From positions 21,559 to 85,558 of the forward strand of contig JBGVPL010000046.1 of the NCBI GenBank assembly GCA_045126975.1: a stretch of DNA of 64,000 nt, in the 5' to 3' direction. Below the pieces are notes generated by a model that did no database searches, had not been told where the DNA came from, and worked only from the letters and a program-made list of their open reading frames with translations. The translations under genes and the position numbers were made by a program. The stretch comes from Aphodosoma sp045126975. GTDB lineage: Bacteria; Bacteroidota; Bacteroidia; Bacteroidales; Paludibacteraceae. Shown piece after piece: positions 17,327 to 23,837 of this stretch (the stretch's first letter is position 1; the number at the start of each line of letters is the position of its first letter).

Positions 17327-18877
17327 TCAAGGAGATGCTTTGTAAATATATAAATAATTTCCATCTGGCAACTCTAGAACAGGTTTAAATTTTTCTGTAT
17401 TTATACTTATATTATAACGTTCCTTTAGATACTTTAAATCTGACAATATACAATAATAATCAATTTGTTCATTATCAAAATTTATTTTATCAACCAACAT
17501 AATACTACAAACAGAAAATTTGCTATCACATAAATTTTGATAAAGAAGAATATTTTCACAAATTAAGATACTTGATTTATTATTTCTACTTATAAAATTA
17601 GATACAATATCTACTTGTTCAAAACGTTCATCTTGTTCCTCATCTGAATAAAATTTTCTTAATTCTATTGTTTTTATAAATGCAAATAATAACACAATTA
17701 TTGTTAATATATAGATAATTTTAATTCTTTTTATATTAGCATATAAAGAGTTTATAAAAATAAGAGGAATACAATAAAAGAAATTATTTATATATCTATA
17801 AGTATCAAAATGACTTATTTTTTCTTCATTTATAAAAAAATATCCTCTATAATGACTTGAATATAAAAGTAAATATACAAACAATAAAGTAATAGAAATT
17901 AAAAGTATTTTATTCTGTAAATTCTTATAGGCTTTATAAAAATATAATAAATAACATATATATACATAAAATACAATAGAAAAAGCCGGAATGGAAAAAA
18001 GAGATGAAATAAATATAGGAAATAATCGAAAAAAGTTATTTAAAGAAAATGTAGCTTCTCCAATATCTTTTGATTCCACCTGTTCAATCATAAAAATATT
18101 TTGACAACCAAATATATATATGCAGATAATTATTAAATATGGGATGTTATTTTTTATTTGAGAAAAAAATTCTTCTTTTGTTTTTAATCTACATAATGAA
18201 ATTATAAAATCTATCATTGGAATGAAAAATAATGATAAATTTTCTCTTTTGCATAATAAAGCTAAACCAAAAGAAATCAAACATAAATATCTGCTAATCT
18301 GTGTTTTTGATTTACAATAGGAGTAAATAAAAACTAAACATATAAAACTTGAAAATATTTCGGATAAAAAACATGTCGCAAATACATTTATTATTGGTGC
18401 TGCACAATATATTGAAGGTGCAATAAACCACCATTTATTATCTTCTTTAAAAAATGCTAAAGTTAAGATAATACAAAAAGCAATTAAAGTATTTATTATA
18501 CTAATTAATTGAGGAGACCATCCCAAAATTTGAGTAAATATACTTAAAAAAGTAGAATATGTTATAAAGTGTCCTCCATAAGTAAAAACAGAAAGAGGAT
18601 TATCAAGACTACCTATTGCAACTGCATCAATTAGAAAAGATGATGGATATATTCCATAGGAAAATTGTCGCGCACAAAAACTAAACGCATATGCATCTTC
18701 ATATTCCAACCCCCAAAAACCAATATTATAGTTGTATTTAAATAATAAAGTAAGTAATAAACAATATAAGATAATATACAAACTATTTTTATTTTTTTTT
18801 ATATCAATTTTTATTTGATAAACAAATAAAAATATGAATAAAAATATAACAACAAGACAAAAGTAATAATATATCAT
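17327..18877 (-). CDS. Multi-spanning GT-C-like membrane protein
   Basis: 516 residues with about eleven or twelve hydrophobic helices and very high Ile/Leu/Phe/Tyr content. After the second helix is GLEYEDAYAFSFCARQF. The acidic pair Glu60-Asp61 in the first outer loop is what GT-C (PMT/ArnT-like) glycosyltransferases use. The C-terminal soluble part (about residues 430-516) would face the periplasm. It starts on the base where the GT2 gene ends (TAATG overlap), and GT2 polyprenyl-phosphate glycosyltransferases often supply the donor lipid of GT-C enzymes. I do not recognise the exact family. Confidence 0.65.
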   Translation of the reverse strand: MIYYYFCLVVIFLFIFLFVYQIKIDIKKNKNSLYIILYCLLLTLLFKYNYNIGFWGLEYEDAYAFSFCARQFSYGIYPSSFLIDAVAIGSLDNPLSVFTYGGHFITYSTFLSIFTQILGWSPQLISIINTLIAFCIILTLAFFKEDNKWWFIAPSIYCAAPIINVFATCFLSEIFSSFICLVFIYSYCKSKTQISRYLCLISFGLALLCKRENLSLFFIPMIDFIISLCRLKTKEEFFSQIKNNIPYLIIICIYIFGCQNIFMIEQVESKDIGEATFSLNNFFRLFPIFISSLFSIPAFSIVFYVYICYLLYFYKAYKNLQNKILLISITLLFVYLLLYSSHYRGYFFINEEKISHFDTYRYINNFFYCIPLIFINSLYANIKRIKIIYILTIIVLLFAFIKTIELRKFYSDEEQDERFEQVDIVSNFISRNNKSSILICENILLYQNLCDSKFSVCSIMLVDKINFDNEQIDYYCILSDLKYLKERYNISINTEKFKPVLELPDGNYLYIYKASP

Positions 18878-19575
18878 TAAAAACCAAATTTATATCTAAT
18901 TGTATAAAAAATAACTCCAAATCCATATTTAATAGACCTGATAAAATTTATTGAAGAAGAAGTTTTTTCATATTTTGCAGGACAATAAATTTCATCTATA
19001 GTAAATCCTTTTTCAAATAATTCAATTATTATCTGATTATCAAAAATAAAATCATTTGAAAAATTATTATATTTAATTGTTTTTAATACATCACTTCTGA
19101 ATGCTCGATATCCTGTATGATATTCCGAAAGATTCTTTTTCAATACTAAATTTTGAAACTTAGTTAAAATTCTATTAAAAACATATTTATAAATAGGCAT
19201 GCCCTTTTTTATTGCTTCAGATCCCTTTATCATTCTAGAAGCAAAAACAACAGATGCACCATTTTTAAACTTATCAATTATTTGAGGAATTAATTTTGGA
19301 TCATACTGATAATCAGGATGCAACATTATTATTATTTCTGCATTTAAAGATAATGCATAATTATAACAGGTTTTTTGATTAGCACCATAGCCTAAATTTT
19401 TAGAATGTTTAATAATATGTTTAATTCCCAATTGATATGCCGTTTTACACGTGTCATCTTTACTAAAATCATCAACTAATAAAATCTCATCTACAATATC
19501 ATTAGGAATATCAAAAATTGTATTTTTTAATGTTTTTGCACAATTATACGCAGGTAATACAACAACTATCTTCAT
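18877..19575 (-). CDS. GT2 glycosyltransferase (polyprenyl-phosphate sugar synthase-like)
   Basis: 232 residues forming a single GT-A domain: VVVLPAYNCAKTL at the N-terminus, LLVDDFSKDDT with the Asp pair at 35-36, NLGYGANQKTCYNYAL, HPDYQYDPKLIP (Asp88, the metal-binding DXD position) and YHTGYRAFRSDVL. This arrangement is that of DPM1/DPG-synthase-like enzymes that charge a polyprenyl phosphate with a sugar on the cytoplasmic face. No membrane helices are present. It heads the glycan cassette and overlaps the GT-C gene by one base. Confidence 0.85.
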   Translation of the reverse strand: MKIVVVLPAYNCAKTLKNTIFDIPNDIVDEILLVDDFSKDDTCKTAYQLGIKHIIKHSKNLGYGANQKTCYNYALSLNAEIIIMLHPDYQYDPKLIPQIIDKFKNGASVVFASRMIKGSEAIKKGMPIYKYVFNRILTKFQNLVLKKNLSEYHTGYRAFRSDVLKTIKYNNFSNDFIFDNQIIIELFEKGFTIDEIYCPAKYEKTSSSINFIRSIKYGFGVIFYTIRYKFGF

Positions 19576-19590
19576 TTTTAATACTACAGA

Positions 19591-19627
19591 TAGACATGCT
19601 TATACTTTAAAAGTATAAGCATGTCTA
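19591..19627. repeat. 18-bp perfect palindrome between hxsA and GT2
   Basis: TAGACATGCTTATACTTT, one A, then the exact complement. It lies 10 bases after the hxsA stop and 16 before the GT2 start on the minus strand. The stem is strong but not followed by a clear U-run in either direction, so it may be a weak terminator, an RNA-stabilising 3' hairpin for the hxs mRNA, or an operator. Confidence 0.8.
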
Positions 19628-19636
19628 TAAAAAATT

Positions 19637-19900
19637 TTACCAACCAGAAAAGTGTGAACTGTGTGAACTGTGTGAGCTATGAGAGCTGTGTGAACTGTGA
19701 GAGCTGTGTGAACTATGAGAATAATGCTGAGCAAGCAGATCATATTCTCCTGCAGCTTCTAGAACTAATGCTTGTTCTTGTTGTTGTTCTAATTGATAAT
19801 CTTTGTTTGTTACCTTGGTAACAATTTTTTCGCCAATAGAAGAACAATAACTTGCACCAGCAATCAACGCTGAAACAGCAAAAAATAAAAGCTTTTTCAT
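19637..19900 (-). CDS. hxsA: HxsA-like His-Xaa-Ser repeat peptide (RiPP substrate)
   Basis: 87 residues. The ATG at 19900 is chosen because GGAGG stands seven bases before it; a start four codons earlier would include that site. The product has a signal peptide (MKKLLFFAVSALIAGAS), a short charged and Gln-rich middle, and a C-terminus of nine H-X-S units (HYS, seven HSS, HFS) closing with GW. This is the layout of HxsA, the presumed substrate of the HxS radical SAM system named in TIGRFAMs. The repeat is coded by 9-bp units with alternating Ser codons. It is the last gene of hxsD-B-C-A. The final modified structure is unknown to me. Confidence 0.88.
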   Translation of the reverse strand: MKKLLFFAVSALIAGASYCSSIGEKIVTKVTNKDYQLEQQQEQALVLEAAGEYDLLAQHYSHSSHSSHSSHSSHSSHSSHSSHFSGW

Positions 19901-19936
19901 TGAAACCTCCATTTTTTAAATTAAACAATAAATTAA

Positions 19937-21082
19937 CTAACACGATATATCTATATTATTAGATACAGATTCTATTTTTTTTATATATTGACTATGATGT
20001 TCTTTATTAGAAGCAAAGAATCCAGCACATTGTCCTTTCAAAATACAATCTTCACATTCTGGTAGATATATATCTTTCCAATCTGAAATAGATTGTTGGG
20101 CATAGCAACGAATATCTTCTGGAAGAACACAGAGTTGCGCATTGTATATATAGGTTTTTATGCCTCTATTAGAGAGTAGTAAAACAGCTTCGCGCAATTC
20201 TCTGTTATAGTCATAAGGGTCAATCCATAATTTATCTATGTTTTCTTTTGCTAAACCAGTTGTTTCCATTTGCATAAATGCAACTTGTGCAACAAATGGA
20301 AAATTATGATATATAAAATCAGCAAATTGTGGCAAACGTTTATAGGTTTGTTTATGTACAACAATTCTTAATCCTATTTTTTGACGGAATAATGCTAAAT
20401 TATATAGTCCTTGTACGGTCTTATAGAATGTATTTGCTCCAACAATTTTATTGTGTTCTTCTGCAATATCTGAAAACAAAGGTATATCTATCTGCAAATC
20501 AAAATGTTTGCATTGGGCTAATTTCATTGCAAACTCTTTATCTGCAAACTTAACTCCATTAGAAAGAATACTAATTGCAGTTTTAGGAAGCTCTTTTTGA
20601 ATATGTTTAATTATGACAAAAAGGTTGTCGCCTATTAATGTAGGCTCACCCCCTGTGATACCAATTTCTTGTGTATTTTTATCAAATAAAGATATTAACT
20701 GCAAATTGAAAGGTGTTTTATCCTTTTCTTGGAGAATAGGAGGCTGAGGACACATAATGCATCTGTGATTACAGCGTTCTGTTGCCATTATGGCATTATG
20801 AGATGATGCTATTTCATATAAGAATATGATTTCTCCTTTAGGATTTATTACGACAACATCTCCTTCTTGGAAACCATTAATATTATTGACGACACAATAT
20901 GGTTTGCCTGTATTGATGATTGATTGATTAGATGTAATGGTTGCAAAATAGCCATACGCTGGTTTGTTTGCTTCATTACTAACTAAAATGTTATTTGATC
21001 GGTTGAATATACTCTTACCAAAAGTAATTCTTCCAACAATATCATCGTTAATATTATATGCGGTACTCTGAATTTGTTTCAT
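19937..21082 (-). CDS. hxsC: HxsC, His-Xaa-Ser system radical SAM maturase
   Basis: 381 residues. A beta-rich N-terminal part (about 1-95) precedes the radical SAM core with CNHRCIMC (Cys104, Cys108, Cys111), the CX3CX2C set that holds the 4Fe-4S cluster. GITGGEPT follows for SAM binding. The C-terminal part has CVLP, CYAQ and the pair CEDCILKGQCAGFF, suited to an auxiliary cluster. The partner hxsB ends six bases upstream. In the HxS system two paired radical SAM enzymes act on the small HxS peptide. The reaction is not deduced from sequence. Confidence 0.9.
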   Translation of the reverse strand: MKQIQSTAYNINDDIVGRITFGKSIFNRSNNILVSNEANKPAYGYFATITSNQSIINTGKPYCVVNNINGFQEGDVVVINPKGEIIFLYEIASSHNAIMATERCNHRCIMCPQPPILQEKDKTPFNLQLISLFDKNTQEIGITGGEPTLIGDNLFVIIKHIQKELPKTAISILSNGVKFADKEFAMKLAQCKHFDLQIDIPLFSDIAEEHNKIVGANTFYKTVQGLYNLALFRQKIGLRIVVHKQTYKRLPQFADFIYHNFPFVAQVAFMQMETTGLAKENIDKLWIDPYDYNRELREAVLLLSNRGIKTYIYNAQLCVLPEDIRCYAQQSISDWKDIYLPECEDCILKGQCAGFFASNKEHHSQYIKKIESVSNNIDISC

Positions 21083-21088
21083 AATAAA

Positions 21089-22513
21089 TTATTTTATCCA
21101 TGACCAAAATATTCTATTTATTTCAGGGTCATGTTTTTTTAATAGTTCAAACAAATAATGCATAATCGCTTTTGTTTTTTTACACATTTCATTCGTTGGA
21201 CGGAAACCTACCATATCACCTTGTTCTGACATATTACGAACAGGGTCGGCGCCACAATAAGGTTGATATACACACTCAGAACAGCCAGGTAAACATTCAG
21301 TACAAGATGATGCTATTATGTTGTGTAATAACTCACCATTAAACATTTCTTCGTATGAATTTTCGTTTACATTTCCGAGTTTAAAATAGAAGTTTTTAAA
21401 TCTTGCCATCATACGTGCTTCATCCGAAACATATACACTTCCGTCGTAGTCATAAATTGCACCAGCTATACCAACGCCGGCAGGTGATTGTAAGTCAACA
21501 AATCCTGTTGCAAAAGGTGTTAACATACGTTTAAGTAGTAAAGCAGCAAAACCTTCAATAAAGAAAGTTCCTTGTTTATTTAATTCAATAATATAATCAA
21601 GACCTTCTTTATAATTTGCAATAAATTCATCAATTGGGTAAGCTATTTTTTCTTTATATTGTTTAGCAAATCCATACGGATTTAGTGAACGTAGAAAAAT
21701 ATTATTAAATCCTAATCTAACATATTCATCAATAATTTCTTTAAATCTACCAAGGCTATATTTTGATGTTGTCATTAACGCAGAAACACAACTTTGGTCA
21801 CCCCAAACATCACGTATCATTGCTAGATTTTTTTCAAATATAGCATGATGGTCTAAGTTTTTATCTTGCAATGGGCGATTGGTATCATGCAAATCTTTTG
21901 GCCCATCTAAAGATGTTGATATCATGCAATTATGCTTTTTGAGATATTTTACCATATCTTCATTAAGCAGGGTAAGATTAGTGCAAATAACAAATTCAAG
22001 GAATCTCTTTTTAAATAGATTTTGCCATTCTGCTTCTTCGATAATATATTTGACCATTTCGAAATCAGTAGAAGGGTCTCCGCCTTGAAATTCTATTTTT
22101 ATAAATGGGGATGGCGATTGAAAAATGGTTTTAACAATATTTTTTGCTGTTGCTTTTGTCATATCTGCAGAGTGGTCATCCTGATTTTTACGTGCAACTT
22201 GACAATAAATGCAACTAGAATTACAGCGTAAGGTTGGTACCACCATGTGCAGAGATGTAAAATCGCGAAGAATACTTTTCTTTGTTCGAAATTTTGTTGC
22301 CAACATAGGGACAACATCTTCTATTTTATCTGTCGTGGCGATTTGTTTTGATGCTATATCATAAAATAAATCGCTATGTTCATCTAAATTTCCTTTAATA
22401 AAATTGTGAAAATCTTCGTTTTGTAAGAATATGTATTCACCAACTTCATTGGTGAGAAGATATTCGTTTTCATTGAATCGTTCAAAACGAAATGGTAATA
22501 GTTGATATGGCAT
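21089..22513 (-). CDS. hxsB: HxsB, His-Xaa-Ser system radical SAM/SPASM maturase
   Basis: 474 residues. The N-terminal 90 residues begin YQLLPFRFERFNENEYLLTNEVGEY, a segment typical of HxsB. The radical SAM motif CNSSCIYC is at 97-104, and KIEFQGGDPS follows. The C-terminus is a SPASM region with cysteines in CTECLPGCSECVYQPYCGADP and a later Cys in NEMCKKTKA. Three bases separate it from hxsD and six from hxsC, so translation is coupled. It acts with HxsC and HxsD on HxsA. Confidence 0.92.
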   Translation of the reverse strand: MPYQLLPFRFERFNENEYLLTNEVGEYIFLQNEDFHNFIKGNLDEHSDLFYDIASKQIATTDKIEDVVPMLATKFRTKKSILRDFTSLHMVVPTLRCNSSCIYCQVARKNQDDHSADMTKATAKNIVKTIFQSPSPFIKIEFQGGDPSTDFEMVKYIIEEAEWQNLFKKRFLEFVICTNLTLLNEDMVKYLKKHNCMISTSLDGPKDLHDTNRPLQDKNLDHHAIFEKNLAMIRDVWGDQSCVSALMTTSKYSLGRFKEIIDEYVRLGFNNIFLRSLNPYGFAKQYKEKIAYPIDEFIANYKEGLDYIIELNKQGTFFIEGFAALLLKRMLTPFATGFVDLQSPAGVGIAGAIYDYDGSVYVSDEARMMARFKNFYFKLGNVNENSYEEMFNGELLHNIIASSCTECLPGCSECVYQPYCGADPVRNMSEQGDMVGFRPTNEMCKKTKAIMHYLFELLKKHDPEINRIFWSWIK

Positions 22514-22516
22514 AAT

Positions 22517-22846
22517 TTACTTTTTTGAATTTACAGGTTTAAACGCTTCTTCTACTATTAAATCACGAATATGTCCAAATATTTTATTTGTTTCGTATCT
22601 AAATTGCTGGTCTATTAGGTCGTTGAAAAATTCATCAGTAATATATTTTGATATATTATCGGCATTTTCTTTGACTTTAAAAGATATATTAATAATATTA
22701 TTATTTATAGTTTGTTGTATATAAAATTTGCCAGAATATTTATATACAACAGCATTTATAGTTTCTTTTGAAAATAACTCAGTATCTACCTGAATTTCAA
22801 ATTGTTGTATGTTGTCCGCCAACATAGTATTTGTAATGTTTTCCAT
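22517..22846 (-). CDS. hxsD: HxsD, His-Xaa-Ser system small protein
   Basis: 109 residues, soluble. After a beta-rich N-terminal half comes FFNDLIDQQFRYETNKIFGH followed by IRDLIVEEAF. This matches the HxsD pattern (F-N-x-L-L/I-D-x-x-L/F-R, then I-R-x-L-I-x-x-A-F). First gene of the operon; its ATG is 27 bases after the T-run of the leader terminator. By analogy with other RiPP systems it may be a peptide-recognition or chaperone partner of the two radical SAM enzymes; that is inference. Confidence 0.85.
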   Translation of the reverse strand: MENITNTMLADNIQQFEIQVDTELFSKETINAVVYKYSGKFYIQQTINNNIINISFKVKENADNISKYITDEFFNDLIDQQFRYETNKIFGHIRDLIVEEAFKPVNSKK

Positions 22847-22872
22847 AGAGAATATATTTATAAATTAAAAAT

Positions 22873-22901
22873 AAAAAAAAGCGAGAACTTAACTTTCTCG
22901 C
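22873..22901 (-). terminator. Intrinsic terminator (attenuator) before hxsD
   Basis: On the minus strand GCGAGAA, loop AGTTAAG, TTCTCGC, then eight T. It lies between the promoter and the hxsD start, so the operon must be reached by read-through or antitermination. Confidence 0.85.
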
Positions 22902-23081
22902 TAGTTGTAGGTATTTGGCGTCACCTTGAGTTTACGAACAAGTCAAGCTCACGCCGTTATATACGAAACGTGAGCATTTTTTAACTTATTCTTTCAAACT
23001 CGAAAATCGCCAAATTTTACAACTAGAAAGAACAAAGCAAAAATGCTTTATTGGGTGACCGAGAACGTTACTCGGTCTATG
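22873..23081 (-). ncRNA. Structured leader RNA of the hxs operon
   Basis: Read on the minus strand from the promoter at 23088-23118. A 7-bp hairpin (23057-23077) and a small AAAGCA/TGCTTT hairpin come first. A long-range helix follows: CTAGTTGTA (23018-23026) with TACAACTAG (22901-22909), extended by TTTGGCG/CGCCAAA (23008-23014 with 22914-22920). Inside are GAGTTT/AAACTC and GCTCACG/CGTGAGC stems. It ends in an intrinsic terminator. CTTTC just before the left arm could pair with GAAAG of the terminator, an antiterminator-like alternative. It matches no riboswitch I know. It could also be an independent 6S-like small RNA. Confidence 0.65.
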
Positions 23082-23087
23082 TCAATG

Positions 23088-23118
23088 CAAAGGTAGTGAT
23101 TTGTTTTGAAGTGTGCAA
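23088..23118 (-). promoter_or_regulatory. Promoter of the hxs leader/operon
   Basis: TTG (23116-23118), 20 bases, TACCTTTG (23088-23095) on the minus strand: exact fit to the Bacteroides -33/-7 pattern. Transcription should start near 23081. Confidence 0.7.
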
Positions 23119-23196
23119 GTGATAAGGGGATTTTTTTTGTTTTGAGGGCGTATTTGCGTTTTTTGCATTTTCGTTTTTTGGGTAGATTTACCACTA

Positions 23197-23227
23197 TTGC
23201 ATAAACCAACTTTTTTTTGTAATTTTG
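23197..23227 (+). promoter_or_regulatory. Promoter of the His-rich protein gene
   Basis: TTG (23197-23199), 20 bases, TAATTTTG (23220-23227). It is divergent from the hxs promoter, 78 bases away, leaving room for a shared operator. Confidence 0.65.
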
Positions 23228-23246
23228 CAGTCCGAAAAATTAGAGG

Positions 23247-23582
23247 ATGAAAAGTAGTAAAATTCAACAGTTTGTGGGTGTGTTTATGACACTTTTGATG
23301 GTGAGCTATTTGGCTTGCCTTTCGTTGTGTTTGCATACTCACATTGTTGATAATAAGGTGTTTACTCACTCGCACCCTTACAAAACTTCTTCGCACACTC
23401 ACTCGGGTGTGGAGATTGTTTTGCTTAAAACGCTCTCTGATTTTACGGTTTTAATGTCTGATGAAAATCCAGATATTAAGCCTTATTTCTCGCTAATTTG
23501 TGAGGTTAATTCTCTCGTTTCTTTGCACGTAGAGCCTTTCTATCTTGCTCATCTTTCTTTGCGTGCTCCACCATTTATTTAA
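23247..23582 (+). CDS. Exported His-rich protein upstream of TonB receptor
   Basis: 111 residues with an N-terminal hydrophobic signal or anchor (about 8-30) and then a His cluster: HTH at about 30-32, FTHSHPY at about 39-45 and SSHTHSG at about 48-54. The C-terminal half has no clear motif and ends LRAPPFI. Small His-rich proteins of this shape are often found directly before TonB receptors in Bacteroidales and are suspected to bind metal; no function is proven. It has its own promoter and is the first gene of the pair with the receptor 255 bases downstream. Confidence 0.75.
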   Translation: MKSSKIQQFVGVFMTLLMVSYLACLSLCLHTHIVDNKVFTHSHPYKTSSHTHSGVEIVLLKTLSDFTVLMSDENPDIKPYFSLICEVNSLVSLHVEPFYLAHLSLRAPPFI

Positions 23583-23600
23583 TTCATAATGCATAATTTC

Positions 23601-23621
23601 GGACGCTCGAACCGAGCGTCC
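23601..23621. repeat. GGACGCTCG palindrome
   Basis: GGACGCTCG AAC CGAGCGTCC, a 9-bp perfect stem 19 bases after the His-rich gene. Same family as 13294-13312. No T-run follows. Confidence 0.7.
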
Positions 23622-23634
23622 CTACTGTATTTTT

Positions 23635-23766
23635 AGACAGGATGACATAATGGCAAATTTCATATAAAAAACACATTCTTTAAATATGTCTTTGGTGTTG
23701 AGATTTTGCATTGCAAAAGCGAGACCATTATGAATAAAAAGAATATGTTCTTATGTCATTTTGTCT
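23635..23766. repeat. AGACAG...CTGTCT-type spacer element, copy before TonB receptor
   Basis: It starts AGACAGGATGACATAATGG and ends GTTCTTATGTCATTTTGTCT, facing arms of the 8-bp GACATAAT family also seen in the purine operon. An ATG inside or just after it gives a false 20-codon extension of the receptor gene. Confidence 0.65.
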
Positions 23767-23837
23767 AAAAGAAAAAAATGTCTTTCTGTCTAAAAAAATT
23801 GATAGATTATTTTTCCATTTTTTTAAAACTTATTTCA

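Noticed and set aside
19621..19821. Plus-strand ORF rich in Cys (CVNC/SCVNC repeats) that looks like a metallothionein
   Set aside because: It is the antisense reading of the HxS repeat of hxsA; its Cys pattern follows from the GTGTGAACT repeat, and it has no start region or promoter of its own.
22802..22984. 60-codon plus-strand ORF over the hxs leader
   Set aside because: It overlaps the minus-strand leader RNA and hxsD start, has no promoter or family resemblance, and its codons follow the RNA stems.
22873..23081. TPP, SAM, cobalamin, c-di-GMP or fluoride riboswitch
   Set aside because: None of the conserved core motifs of these classes is visible in the leader.
23778..23837. Twenty-codon N-terminal extension of the TonB receptor
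   Set aside because: It reads through the AGACAG spacer repeat and would place residues in front of a normal signal peptide starting at 23838.
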